DNA from: Asanoa ishikariensis
GTDB lineage: Bacteria > Actinomycetota > Actinomycetes > Mycobacteriales > Micromonosporaceae
Length of the DNA stretch: 64,000 bases
Assembly: GCF_900107455.1 (NCBI RefSeq)
Contig: NZ_FNQB01000004.1
Location: forward strand, 506,193 to 570,192
Reading direction: 5' to 3'
The notes under the pieces were generated by a model. It searched no databases. It worked only from the letters and a program-made list of their open reading frames with translations, and was not told where the DNA came from. Every line of letters begins with the position of its first letter. Position 1 is the stretch's first letter. The translations under genes and the position numbers were made by a program. Positions 7,856 to 16,511 of the stretch are shown piece by piece.

Positions 7856-8929
7856 GTGTTGGTGACGGAAACGCTGAAACTGGCACCGTCGCAAAGTCAG
7901 GCGACAGCACTGGTTGCGACTCTGGAGGCGTGTAACGCTGGCGCGAACCGGGTTGCCGAGGTGGCCTTCATGCATGGGACCGCGAACAAGATCGCCTTGC
8001 ACAAACTGGTCTATGCACGGCTGCGTGCAGACTTTGGGCTGTCGTCGCAAATGGCCGTGCGTGCCGTCGCAAAGGCGTGCGGGGCGTACAAGCGCGATAA
8101 GACCGTCCGCCCGGTGTTCCGTCCGCACGGAGCGATCCAGTACGACCAGCGGATCTTGACGTGGAAGGGCCGCGAAGCAGTATCGATCCTGACTCTCGAA
8201 GGCCGCACAATCGTCCCGGTCGTCTACGAAGGGCGTTGGTTCAAGCGGGCTGGGACCGTGGTGCGGGGTCAAGCTGACCTGATCTACCGCGACGGCATGT
8301 GGTTTGTCGCCGTGGTCATCGACGTCCCTGAGCCACCAAGAGGCGCCAAACCCGATGACTGGTTGGGCGTCGACCTCGGTGTCGTCAACATCGCCACCGA
8401 TTCGGACGGCGCTGCCCACAGCGGCAAGGGAGTCAGAAACGTCCGCCGTCGCAATGCCCGGTTGCGGGCGAAGTTGCAGGCGACCGGCACCAAGTCGGCG
8501 AAGCGGCTGTTGAGGAAGCGCCGTCGCAAAGAGTCCCGGTTCGTCCGCGACGTCAACCACGTTGTATCGAAGAAACTGGTCGGTGTAGCCAAAGACACCG
8601 GACGGGGGATCAAGCTCGAGGACCTGAGTGGAATCCGTCGCCGGATAACGGTTAAGAAGGCTCAGCGCGCCGACCTGCACTCGTGGGCGTTCTACCAGCT
8701 CCGGATGTTTGTGGCTTACAAGGCTGCGATCGCCGGGGTTGTGGTCGCCTTCGTAGATCCGCGTAACACGTCGCGGGAATGCTACGAGTGCGGACACATC
8801 GACAAACGGAACCGCCCCACCCGGGACGACTTCCGCTGCACCGGCTGTGGGCACGCTGGCCCCGCCGACCACAACGCGGCGCGGAACATCTCGCGCCGGG
8901 CTGAAGTCATGCAGCCGAACGCGGCGTGA
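7856..8929 (+). CDS. tnpB: TnpB RNA-guided nuclease (OrfB)
   Basis: The protein has 357 aa with all parts of an intact TnpB: the RuvC aspartate in GVDLGVVNIA (Asp173), the glutamate in IKLEDLSGI (Glu255), the C-terminal aspartate in ADHNAARNIS (Asp338), and a zinc ribbon with Cys309, Cys312, Cys328 and Cys331. TnpB proteins cut DNA guided by an omega RNA made from the element's right end, which favours retention of the element. The start is taken at GTG 7856; the next GTG at 7862 is also possible. The absence of tnpA means it needs a transposase supplied from elsewhere. Confidence 0.9.
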   Translation: MLVTETLKLAPSQSQATALVATLEACNAGANRVAEVAFMHGTANKIALHKLVYARLRADFGLSSQMAVRAVAKACGAYKRDKTVRPVFRPHGAIQYDQRILTWKGREAVSILTLEGRTIVPVVYEGRWFKRAGTVVRGQADLIYRDGMWFVAVVIDVPEPPRGAKPDDWLGVDLGVVNIATDSDGAAHSGKGVRNVRRRNARLRAKLQATGTKSAKRLLRKRRRKESRFVRDVNHVVSKKLVGVAKDTGRGIKLEDLSGIRRRITVKKAQRADLHSWAFYQLRMFVAYKAAIAGVVVAFVDPRNTSRECYECGHIDKRNRPTRDDFRCTGCGHAGPADHNAARNISRRAEVMQPNAA

Positions 8930-8989
8930 CCCTCGCATCCAGCGGGGCGACCGACTGCAAGCCCGTTCCTTAAGAGACGGGTTCATGAC
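8860..8989 (+). ncRNA. Predicted omega RNA (reRNA) of the TnpB element
   Basis: By analogy with studied TnpB elements, the guide RNA scaffold spans the 3' end of tnpB and the non-coding right end, and its guide continues into flanking DNA after the element. The terminal hairpin at 8961-8982 and the TTCATGAC end support this. The 5' limit is a guess. The guide would begin with the flanking sequence TGTTTCC after 8989, which belongs to the permease gene. Confidence 0.4.
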
Positions 8990-9993
8990 TGTTTCCTCCG
9001 GACGAGCAGGAACAACAGGTACGGGCCGCCGATCGCGGCGGTGACCACGCCGGCCGGAAGTTGGGTCGGTGCGAAGACCAGTCGGCCGACCAGGTCGGCC
9101 AGCACCACCAGCAGGGCGCCGGTCAGCCCGGCGGCGACCAGTGGTGGCCGTTCGGTGCGGACCAGCCGGCGGGCCACCTGCGGCGCGACCAGGGCGACGA
9201 AGTCGACGGCGCCTACCTGGGCCGTGACCATCGCGGCGAGCAGCACGCCCGCGGCGGCCAGACCGACCCGGCGGGCGACCGGGCGGGTGCCGAGGCCGCG
9301 GGCCGTGTCGTCGTCGAGCGCGCTGGTGCGCAGCGCCCACCCGGCCCAGAACAGCACCGGCAGCAGCACCACGAGGGTGCCGGTCAGCCAGAGGGTCTCG
9401 GTCCAGCCGCGGCCGGCCAGCGTGCCGACGAGCCAGATGTGTGCGCGTTGCCCGTCGATCGGCTCGGCGGTGAGCATGACGATCTCGGTCAGCGCCCGCA
9501 GCGCGATGGCGACGGCGACGCCGGCGAGCACGAACCGTTGGGCGGCCAGGCCGTGTCGGGCGCCGAGTGCGAGCACGGCGGCGGCCGCGAGCAGCCCGCC
9601 GGCCAGGGCCGACGGCGCGATCACGGCGGCGGCCGCGCCACTGGTCAGTGCGATGGTGGCGGCCAGCCCGGCGCCCTGGGTGATGCCGATGATGTCGGGG
9701 CTGGCCAGGGAGTTGCGGGCGACGCTCTGGATCAGCGCGCCGGCCACGCCGAACAGCACGCCGACCGCGACCGCGAGCACGGCCCGGGGGAGGCGGAGCC
9801 GTTGCACCACGACGTCGTACGGGGTGCCCGCGCCCGACAGCGACCGCAGCACGTCGCCCGGCGCCACGTACGGCTTGCCGAGCGAGACCGCGAGCACCAG
9901 CGCGACGGCCAGCAGCACGAGCAGCACGAGCGAGACGGCCACCGCGCGCCGCCGTACGACCAGCGATGAACGACCGATCCGCAGCACGCTCAT
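8983..9993 (-). CDS. FecCD-family ferric-siderophore permease (second)
   Basis: The protein has 336 aa with about nine to ten transmembrane segments and the FecCD signatures: an RLPR motif after the first segments, GALIQSVARNSLASPDIIGITQGAG, and the late APTQLPAGVVTAAIGGPYLLFLL segment. It pairs with the other permease to form the membrane channel. Its ATG overlaps the upstream permease stop as ATGA. Its stop codon (8983-8985) lies inside the proposed right end of the TnpB element, so the last residues (…VRRKQS) may not be the original C terminus. The change would affect only a few terminal residues and function is probably kept. Confidence 0.9.
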   Translation of the reverse strand: MSVLRIGRSSLVVRRRAVAVSLVLLVLLAVALVLAVSLGKPYVAPGDVLRSLSGAGTPYDVVVQRLRLPRAVLAVAVGVLFGVAGALIQSVARNSLASPDIIGITQGAGLAATIALTSGAAAAVIAPSALAGGLLAAAAVLALGARHGLAAQRFVLAGVAVAIALRALTEIVMLTAEPIDGQRAHIWLVGTLAGRGWTETLWLTGTLVVLLPVLFWAGWALRTSALDDDTARGLGTRPVARRVGLAAAGVLLAAMVTAQVGAVDFVALVAPQVARRLVRTERPPLVAAGLTGALLVVLADLVGRLVFAPTQLPAGVVTAAIGGPYLLFLLVRRKQS

Positions 9994-10979
9994 GCCGACA
10001 CCACCTTGGCCCGGGTCACCAGCACGGCGAGCAGCGGTGCGCCGATCAACGCGGTGACGATGCCCGCGGACACTTCGCCGGGCAGTGCGACGACCCGGCC
10101 GATCACGTCGGCGGTCAGCAGCAGCGCCGGTCCGAGCAGCACCGACGTGGCCAGCACCCAGCGCTGGTCGCTGCCGACCAGGAACCGGGCCAGGTGGGGC
10201 ACCGCGAGGCCGACGAACGCGATCGGGCCTGCCGCCGCGACGCCGGCACCGGTCAGCAGCACCGCGGCGACGCCGCCGCCGATCCGGGTCAGGCCGACCC
10301 GGGTGCCCAGGCCGCGTGCCACGTCGTCGCCGAGCGCGAGCGAGTCCAGGCCGCGGGCCACCACGGCGGCGAGCACCAGGCCGGTCAGCAGGAACGGCAG
10401 CACCTGGAGCGCCACGCCGGAGTCGCGGCCGGTCAGCCCGCCGACCACCCAGAAGCGGAACTCCTCGAAGGTGCGGGTGTCGGCGCTGAGCAGGCCGGCG
10501 GTGATCGCGCCGAGGCTGGCCTCCAGGGCCGCGCCGACGAGGGCGAGGGTCACGGGGGAGGCGCCGTCCCTCGTTCGCGCGGCGACGCCGAAGACCAGCA
10601 GCCCGGCACCGAGGGCGCCGGCGATGCCGAACCAGACGTACCCGGTCAGCGAACCGATGCCGAACAGCGTGATGGCCACGACGACGCCGAGCGAGGCGCC
10701 CGCGCTGATGCCCAGGATCCGGGGTTCGGCGAGGGGGTTCCGGGTCAGCGCCTGGAGCAGCACGCCCGCGGCGGCCAGGGCCGCACCGACGACAAGGCCG
10801 AGCAGTGTCCGTGGCACCCGCAGGTCCCAGACGACGCTGGCCGCCTCACCGCCGTCCGGAGCGACGAGCGCGTGCCAGACGCGCCCGATGCTCAACGGAT
10901 TGCTGCCCACCGCGAGGCTGGCCAGCACGACCAGGACGAGCAGAGCCGCCCCGGCCAGCAGAACCAATCGACGACGCAC
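9990..10979 (-). CDS. FecCD-family ferric-siderophore permease (first)
   Basis: The protein has 329 aa, multi-spanning, with the RVPRTLLGLVVGAALAAAGV and TRNPLAEPRILGISAGAS motifs of FecCD permeases and a typical end (GEVSAGIVTALIGAPLLAVLV). It starts at GTG 10979 with AAGGA upstream and is the first gene of the iron-uptake operon. An IdeR/DmdR-type iron box begins nine bases upstream of the start, so repression under iron-replete conditions is expected. Confidence 0.92.
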   Translation of the reverse strand: MRRRLVLLAGAALLVLVVLASLAVGSNPLSIGRVWHALVAPDGGEAASVVWDLRVPRTLLGLVVGAALAAAGVLLQALTRNPLAEPRILGISAGASLGVVVAITLFGIGSLTGYVWFGIAGALGAGLLVFGVAARTRDGASPVTLALVGAALEASLGAITAGLLSADTRTFEEFRFWVVGGLTGRDSGVALQVLPFLLTGLVLAAVVARGLDSLALGDDVARGLGTRVGLTRIGGGVAAVLLTGAGVAAAGPIAFVGLAVPHLARFLVGSDQRWVLATSVLLGPALLLTADVIGRVVALPGEVSAGIVTALIGAPLLAVLVTRAKVVSA

Positions 10980-10987
10980 TCGAATCC

Positions 10988-11006
10988 TTAGCTAAGCCTG
11001 CCCTAA
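10988..11006 (-). promoter_or_regulatory. Iron box (IdeR/DmdR/DtxR operator)
   Basis: The 19-base site ttagctaagcctgccctaa matches the palindromic DtxR-family consensus TTAGGTTAGGCTAACCTAA at 14 positions, including both outer TTAG/CTAA ends. It lies nine bases upstream of the first siderophore permease start, where bound Fe-IdeR would block transcription or translation start. Confidence 0.75.
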
Positions 11007-11057
11007 CTGCGAAGGGCACTCTAATAGCCGAATTCACGTCGTGTCACAGGCCGTGAT

Positions 11058-13301
11058 CTAGCGCACGTCGAAGATCCCCACGAAGCCGGGCCACGCCGAC
11101 GCCCGGCAGTAGACCGGGATCAGGTCGATCGGGGTGTCCCGCCGGTGCTCCCGGCCGCCGGCGAGGCGAACGCCCGACCACACGTCGACCCAGTCTCCGG
11201 CCGGCAGATAGGTGGTCCACGACGTCGTGGACGGCTCGGTGACGGGGTTGACCAGCAGGTCGGCGCCGAGCATCCATTGCCGCGGCCGGCTCCAGACCCG
11301 TGCGTCGGCCGGCTCGTCGAAGAACAGCGGGCGCATCAACGGCCGGTCGGTGGCGATCGTCGTGGCCGCCTCCCGCGCGAGGTACGCCACCAGCCGTTCG
11401 CGGAGGTGGGCCAGCCGCCGGAAGACCGGCACGACCCGCTCGTCACCGCTCGTCTCCGCGACGTGCCAGGGCGTGCGGTCACGCAGCGGAAGCTGGTGGT
11501 GGTTGAACTCCGAGTGGTACTGCATGATCGGCATGAAGGTCGACGCTGCCGCGGCGCGCAGGTAGAGCTCGGCGTCGGGCACCGGCCCGGAGAAGCCCGC
11601 GAGGTCCCAGCCCCAGTAGACGATGCCGCAGGCGGCCGCGGTCACCCCGGCCGTGACGGAGTTGCGGAACGCCTCCCAGGTCGAGTCCTCGTCACCGGCC
11701 CAGAACACGCCGTGCGCCTGTGAGCCGGTGAACCCGCTGCGGGAGAACGTGACCGGCGCCTTGCCGTGCGCGCGCAGCAGGTCACCGAACGCCCGGGCGT
11801 AGTGCACGGGATAGCGGTTGTTGCCCTCGTCGCCGCGGCTGCCGTCGCCGTAGCGCAGGTCGTGTCCCCAGGCGTGCTCGCCGCCGTCGGTCTTGAACCC
11901 GTCGACGTCCCAGTCCCGCACGAGGTAGGCGCGCTTGGCCGTCCACCATTCGCGGGTGGCGGCCGTGGACAGGTCGGGCAGCAGCGACTTCGGGAACCAC
12001 CAACCCCGGTTGTGGTACGGAGTGCCGTCGGCTTCCGACACGGCGTGCCCACCGGCGACCAGCGCGGCACCCTCGGCCAACACCTGCTCGTGCAGCCCCG
12101 GCTCGGAGTCCGCGGTCTTCAACAGCGGGATCTGCCACAGCAGCACCTTGATGTGGCGGTCGTGGAGCTCCGCGACCATGCCCTTCGGGTCCGGCCAGGC
12201 GCCGTCGGCCGGATAGCTGAAGTCGCCGTCCTTGAACGGGGACCCGTCGGGGCGCGGCGCGTAGGCGGCGTCCCGGGGGATCATGATGCCTTCCTCGTCG
12301 CTCCACGCCTCGATGACCACCGCGCCGACCGGGATGTCGAGGTCGCGGTGCTGGTCCATCCGGTCGAGGACGGTCCGCTGGGTGTTCCACTCGTTGCCGG
12401 AGGCCCAGAGCCGGAAGACCCAGTCGGGCAGCTCCTCGGCCCGGCCCACCTCGTCCAGGAACGCGCCGAGCACCTCGGTCGGGGTGCCTTCGTAGACGCC
12501 GAGGTCGACCCGCTCATTCGGGGTCCCGCCGAGCGCGACCTCCACGACCAGCCGGTCGGGGGTGGTGGCGCCGACGTCGTACCAGGTGCGCCGGCTGGTC
12601 CGGACGTGGAAGCCCCAGCCGGTGCCGTCGGTGCCGACCACGTGCGCGAACGGCATCGGCAGGTACGTGCGGCCGTGCGCGCCCTGCGCCTTGTACTGCT
12701 CGAAGACCACCGCGTCGAGCCGCCGCCCGGCCTGGTCGAGGTGGTCGAAGCGCTCGCCGAAGCCGACGACGTGGTCACCCGGGCGCAGCGTGAGTGCGAA
12801 GCGGGCGCGGTGGACCCCGTCAGTGGAGACCAGCCACTCGACGGAGCCGGGGACGACGCGGTCGTCGCCGCCGGTAAGCGCGACGTCGAGACCGGCCGGC
12901 GCCTCGGTGGTCCAGGCGGCCGGCGCGACCCCGAACCAACTGGTCGATTGGGTCCGGCCGTCGGCGGTAGCCGCGACGAACCGATAGGAGGCGACCTCGG
13001 CAACGGGCGGAGACTCGACGGCCCAGCCGCCTTCGCCGCCCAACGCGGAAGCCTGCGCGCCGGCGAGGTGGCCCTCACCACCGGCCAGGGCGGCCGCGTC
13101 GGCGGAGCTGCCGGCGTGCGGAGCGAGCGGAAGCTCGACCAGCCCGTCGCGAACCCGCCATTCGCAAACCACGGCGGTGACGTCGGAATCCGCCCACACG
13201 CCGAGCAGCACCCGCTGCCCGGTCAGCGGTAGCACCGGAACGCGCTGGTCCAACGACGTGGCGTACGGGTGCTCGATCCCATGTGGACGGTGCCGGATCA
13301 T
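11058..13301 (-). CDS. Glycoside hydrolase family 31 (alpha-glucosidase/alpha-xylosidase type)
   Basis: The protein has 747 aa. The catalytic barrel shows the GH31 nucleophile region WDVDGFKTDGGEHAWG and the acid/base region VFWAGDEDSTWEAFRNSV, with SRSGFTGS before it and VYWGWDLAGFSG after it. An N-terminal beta-sandwich precedes and C-terminal beta domains follow. There is no signal peptide, so it acts inside the cell on oligosaccharides brought in by the adjacent ABC importer. The start ATG 13301 overlaps the GH15 stop as ATGA. GH31 includes alpha-glucosidases, alpha-xylosidases, sulfoquinovosidases and transglycosylases; I cannot choose among them with confidence, although the company of GH15 favours alpha-glucosides. 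Confidence 0.9.
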   Translation of the reverse strand: MIRHRPHGIEHPYATSLDQRVPVLPLTGQRVLLGVWADSDVTAVVCEWRVRDGLVELPLAPHAGSSADAAALAGGEGHLAGAQASALGGEGGWAVESPPVAEVASYRFVAATADGRTQSTSWFGVAPAAWTTEAPAGLDVALTGGDDRVVPGSVEWLVSTDGVHRARFALTLRPGDHVVGFGERFDHLDQAGRRLDAVVFEQYKAQGAHGRTYLPMPFAHVVGTDGTGWGFHVRTSRRTWYDVGATTPDRLVVEVALGGTPNERVDLGVYEGTPTEVLGAFLDEVGRAEELPDWVFRLWASGNEWNTQRTVLDRMDQHRDLDIPVGAVVIEAWSDEEGIMIPRDAAYAPRPDGSPFKDGDFSYPADGAWPDPKGMVAELHDRHIKVLLWQIPLLKTADSEPGLHEQVLAEGAALVAGGHAVSEADGTPYHNRGWWFPKSLLPDLSTAATREWWTAKRAYLVRDWDVDGFKTDGGEHAWGHDLRYGDGSRGDEGNNRYPVHYARAFGDLLRAHGKAPVTFSRSGFTGSQAHGVFWAGDEDSTWEAFRNSVTAGVTAAACGIVYWGWDLAGFSGPVPDAELYLRAAAASTFMPIMQYHSEFNHHQLPLRDRTPWHVAETSGDERVVPVFRRLAHLRERLVAYLAREAATTIATDRPLMRPLFFDEPADARVWSRPRQWMLGADLLVNPVTEPSTTSWTTYLPAGDWVDVWSGVRLAGGREHRRDTPIDLIPVYCRASAWPGFVGIFDVR

Positions 13302-14386
13302 GCGAGCACTCCCAGCTCGTCGGCGAGAATCAGGTACATGCCGTGCGACCACAGCAGCGGCGTCGCGACCGGCCCCCAGCGATCGAGCCACTCCGGCCGG
13401 CTCGCGGGGTGCAGCAGGTGATGGGGGACCTGCTCGGGCAGCTCTCCGTCGGCGGTGGCCTGGTCGGCGATCCAGCTCAGGTGGCGCCTGGCGCCGGCCG
13501 GGTCCCCGGCGCGCGCCAGGTTCCAGCCGAGCAGCGCGGACAGCAGCAGCCATTGGCCGCCGCCGTAGAACACGTCGGCGGTGAAGCGGTGCACGCCGCC
13601 GTCGGCGTCGAGGTCGGCGGCGACCTTCGCGAGCGTCGCGGCGGCCACCGGGGATCCGGCGTCGACCAGCCCGAACGGGACGACGCAGGCCGGCAGTGAG
13701 CCGTCGACAGCGGGGGAGCCCAGCCACTTCACCAGGTGGCCGTCGCGGGTCCCCTCGGTCAGCACCAGTTGGCGGGCGGCGTCCGCGGCGGCGGCGGCCG
13801 CGGAGGCGCGGCTACCGTCGAGGACAGACAGAGCCGCGCGGAGCCCGCCGTGGATCGCACCGAGGGTCGAGACGTGCCGGTGCTCGACGTGCTCCTCCCA
13901 CCAGTCGTAGCAGGGCCGGTCCCAGAACGCGGTGAGGAAGTCGACGGCCACCTCGATGCCGGGCAGCCAGCGGGCCGGGTCGAGCCCGTGTCGCCGCGCG
14001 TGGGTGACCACCGACCACAGCCAGGTGCCGTAGCCGTCGGTCTGGAAGTTCCACCACGGGTCCGCGCCGTCGTGCCCGTCGAACGTGAATCGGGTCGGCG
14101 GCATCTGCTCGACCGGTGCCGCGGCGCCGGCCGACCGCAACCGGTCGACCTGCGCCCGGCGGTCGGCCAGCACGCGGCTGACCCAGTCGTGGAACCTGTT
14201 GGCCGAGGCGACGTCACCGAACCGGGAGACGCCTTCGGCGGTGAAACCACCGTCGCGCAGCCAGGCATAGCCGCGGTACGCCGAGAAGGTCGGCGCGGCC
14301 GGGTAGGCGCCGCCAGGATGCTGGTGTGCGGTGATGACGGCGTGGCTGCGGGCGGCCAGCGCCTGGTACTGCGCGACGGTGGTCAT
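13298..14386 (-). CDS. Glycoside hydrolase family 15-like glucan hydrolase
   Basis: The protein has 362 aa and resembles the (alpha/alpha)6-barrel catalytic domain of GH15. The proposed general acid is in YDWWEEHVEHRH and the general base in DGELPEQV, followed by PLLWSHGMY, as in glucoamylase-type enzymes. Bacterial GH15 proteins usually carry an additional N-terminal beta-sandwich and exceed 600 aa; this one has only the barrel. It lacks a signal peptide and is therefore intracellular. It would release glucose from the non-reducing ends of imported alpha-glucan fragments, alongside the GH31 enzyme with which it is coupled. The start is ATG 14386; a GGAAC-like site lies upstream. Confidence 0.8.
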   Translation of the reverse strand: MTTVAQYQALAARSHAVITAHQHPGGAYPAAPTFSAYRGYAWLRDGGFTAEGVSRFGDVASANRFHDWVSRVLADRRAQVDRLRSAGAAAPVEQMPPTRFTFDGHDGADPWWNFQTDGYGTWLWSVVTHARRHGLDPARWLPGIEVAVDFLTAFWDRPCYDWWEEHVEHRHVSTLGAIHGGLRAALSVLDGSRASAAAAAADAARQLVLTEGTRDGHLVKWLGSPAVDGSLPACVVPFGLVDAGSPVAAATLAKVAADLDADGGVHRFTADVFYGGGQWLLLSALLGWNLARAGDPAGARRHLSWIADQATADGELPEQVPHHLLHPASRPEWLDRWGPVATPLLWSHGMYLILADELGVLA

Positions 14387-14409
14387 CCGGGTTCCTTGAA
14401 TCAGAAGGA

Positions 14410-15666
14410 TCAGGAGAGGAGCTTGTCGACGGCCTTTTGGGCGTCGGCGAGCGCGGTGGCGACATCCTTGCGGCCGGCCGCGGCGGCCGACAGCTCCTTC
14501 GTGACGGCGTCCTGCATCTCCTGCTGGCGCTCGATGACCGGCGGCAGCACGGTGGCGTCGAGCGAGTCGAAGACGGCCTGCCGGTTGGCGGGCTTGCCGG
14601 CGGTCAGGTAGCTGGCCACCTTGTCGGTGTCGGCGACCGGCGGCAGCTCCCAGCTCGTGGCGAGCCGGGCCTTGACCATGTCGTCGGACGAGGTGAGGAA
14701 GGTGACCCACTTCTGGGCGGCCGCCTGGTTCTTGCTCGCGGCCGAGACGACGGCACCGTTGGTGAACATCGCGGACGCCTTCGTGGTGTCACCGGGCTCG
14801 ACGGCGATGTCCCAGTCGAACTTCGCGTCGGCCAGGCCGGAGAACATCCAGATGCCGCTGTGCCACATGGCCAGCTTGCCGTCCTTGAACAGCTTGGAGT
14901 CGAAGTCGGGCGTACCCGCGCCCTGAGCCTCGGTCGGCATCGTCTTGCCGGCCTTGGCGACCAGGAACTCGGCGGCCTTGCGGCCCGCGTCGGAGTTGAA
15001 CGTCGAGGACTTCTTGTCGGGTGCGAGGAACTCGCCGCCGGCCTGGGCGAGCGCCTTGTAGAACTCGAAGAACGAGATCGGCTGGTAGTCGCCCCAGACG
15101 CCCTTGCCCTTGTTGGTCAGCTTGGTCGCCGCCGCCTGCTCGTCGGCCCAGGTCCAGCTCGCCGTCGGCGGTGCGACACCGGCGGCCTTGAACAGGTCCT
15201 TGTTGTAGAACAGCACGACGTTGGAGAACGACGCCGGCAGGCCGTACTGCTTGCCGTCGGCCTTGAACGCCTCGAGCAGGGACGCCTTGTACGGTGCGGC
15301 GTCTACGTCCTTGAGCTCGGCCAGCGAGCCGTTGGCGGTGTAGGTCACGAAGTTCTCGTAGTTGAGCTCGAACGCGTCGCCGGCGGTGCCACCGGCGACA
15401 GCGGTCTGGAGCTTGGTGAAGTAGTCGGCGTACGGCAGCGTCTCGATCTGGACCGTGATGTCGGGGTTGGCCGTCTGGAACGCGGCCTTGATCGCGTCGA
15501 GGTCCTTCTCGTGCCCGTCGTTGGCGGAGAAGTTCATGTAGCGGACGGTGGTCTTGCCGGCGACCGGCTCGTCCGCCCGCGTGGCCGATCCCTGCGAGCA
15601 GGCGGCCAGCGCCAGCACCAGTCCGGCGATCACGGGCACGGCCGCGCGTCTGACGAAACTCCTCAT
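14410..15666 (-). CDS. Sugar ABC transporter, binding lipoprotein (family 1)
   Basis: The protein has 418 aa with a signal sequence and lipobox LAAC (Cys22). The fold is that of MalE-like extracellular solute-binding proteins: TTVRYMNFSANDGHEKDLDA, then YADYFTKLQTAVAGGTAGDAF, and a QYGLPASFSNVVLFYNKDLF segment. It captures oligosaccharide for the two permeases encoded just upstream. The start ATG 15666 has GGAAAGGAA before it. No dedicated ATPase gene lies in the operon; a shared MsiK-like ATPase encoded elsewhere is the usual actinomycete solution. Confidence 0.93.
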   Translation of the reverse strand: MRSFVRRAAVPVIAGLVLALAACSQGSATRADEPVAGKTTVRYMNFSANDGHEKDLDAIKAAFQTANPDITVQIETLPYADYFTKLQTAVAGGTAGDAFELNYENFVTYTANGSLAELKDVDAAPYKASLLEAFKADGKQYGLPASFSNVVLFYNKDLFKAAGVAPPTASWTWADEQAAATKLTNKGKGVWGDYQPISFFEFYKALAQAGGEFLAPDKKSSTFNSDAGRKAAEFLVAKAGKTMPTEAQGAGTPDFDSKLFKDGKLAMWHSGIWMFSGLADAKFDWDIAVEPGDTTKASAMFTNGAVVSAASKNQAAAQKWVTFLTSSDDMVKARLATSWELPPVADTDKVASYLTAGKPANRQAVFDSLDATVLPPVIERQQEMQDAVTKELSAAAAGRKDVATALADAQKAVDKLLS

Positions 15667-15698
15667 GTCGACGTTCCTTTCCAGCGGGGGGTGTGGGG

Positions 15699-16511
15699 TT
15701 ACTTGATGCCGGTGTGTGCGATCCCGGCGATGATGTGGCGCTGCGCGAACAGGTAGACGACGGCGATCGGCAGGATCGAGAAGACCGAGCCGGCCATCAC
15801 CACGTCCCAGTCGGTGGTGAACTGGCCCTGGAGGGTGGACAGGCCCAGCGGCAGCGTCATGAACTCGGGTGAGCGGATCACGACCAGGGGCCACAGGAAC
15901 GAGTTCCAGCTCCCCATGAACGCGAAGACCGCGACGGTGGCCAGCGCCGGACGGATCAGCGGCAGCACGATGGTGGTGAAGATGCGCAGGTGGCCGGCGC
16001 CGTCGATGGTGGCCGCCTCGTCGAGGTCGCGGGGCAGCGACTCGACCGCCTGCCGGAGCAGGAAGACGCCGAACGCGGACGCGATCGACGGCGCGAGCAG
16101 TGAAAGGTACGTGTCCTGCAAGTTGAGCGTCTTCATCTCGATGAACAGCGGCACGACCAGCACCTGCATCGGCACCATCAGGGTGGCGAGGTAGAGGCCG
16201 AAGACGAGGCCCTTGCCGCGGAAGGCGAGCCGGGCGAACCCGTACGCCGCCATCGAACCGGTGACGAGCTGGAACAGGGTGCTGGCGGCGGCGATCCAGA
16301 ACGAGTTGAGCGCGATGCGCCACATCGGCAGGGCATCGAGCAGCTCGCGGTACGCGGCCAGGGTCGGGTCCTTGACGACGAGCGTGGGCCCGCCGGCCAG
16401 GCTGCCGTTCGGGGTGATCGAGGTGATCACCGTCCAGAGGAACGGGACGAGCATGACGGCCGCGCCGGCGACGACCGCGGTCCAGCGCAGGACGGTTCGG
16501 AAGTTAGGCAT
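15699..16511 (-). CDS. Sugar ABC transporter permease (MalG/UgpE type)
   Basis: The protein has 270 aa with six membrane spans and the EAA loop DLDEAATIDGAGHLRIFTTI that contacts the ATPase. It is the second inner-membrane subunit of the oligosaccharide importer. It overlaps the preceding permease gene by eight bases, so the two are translated together. Confidence 0.93.
   Translation of the reverse strand: MPNFRTVLRWTAVVAGAAVMLVPFLWTVITSITPNGSLAGGPTLVVKDPTLAAYRELLDALPMWRIALNSFWIAAASTLFQLVTGSMAAYGFARLAFRGKGLVFGLYLATLMVPMQVLVVPLFIEMKTLNLQDTYLSLLAPSIASAFGVFLLRQAVESLPRDLDEAATIDGAGHLRIFTTIVLPLIRPALATVAVFAFMGSWNSFLWPLVVIRSPEFMTLPLGLSTLQGQFTTDWDVVMAGSVFSILPIAVVYLFAQRHIIAGIAHTGIK

Larger units (their letters stand above)
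7841..8989 (+). mobile_element. Solo TnpB insertion element (IS200/IS605 superfamily, IS1341-like)
   Basis: The element carries only tnpB and no tnpA. The right end shows the hairpin usual for these elements: gcccgt (8961-8966) pairs with acgggt (8977-8982), followed by TTCATGAC ending at 8989. The left flank ends in TGAC (7837-7840), which would be the target-adjacent motif, so the boundaries proposed are 7841-8989. It sits between the second FecCD permease gene and the ATPase gene of one operon, in the opposite direction. Boundaries are inferred, not proven. Confidence 0.7.

Noticed and set aside
9041-10995. Long plus-strand frames opposite the two permease genes
   Set aside because: Ser/Thr/Arg- or Asp/Gln-rich products typical of antisense frames in GC-rich DNA; the minus-strand permeases have clear family motifs.
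13302-13727. N-terminal extension of the GH31 gene into the GH15 region
   Set aside because: The extension is Arg-rich shadow sequence of the GH15 frame; ATG 13301 with ATGA coupling is the natural start.
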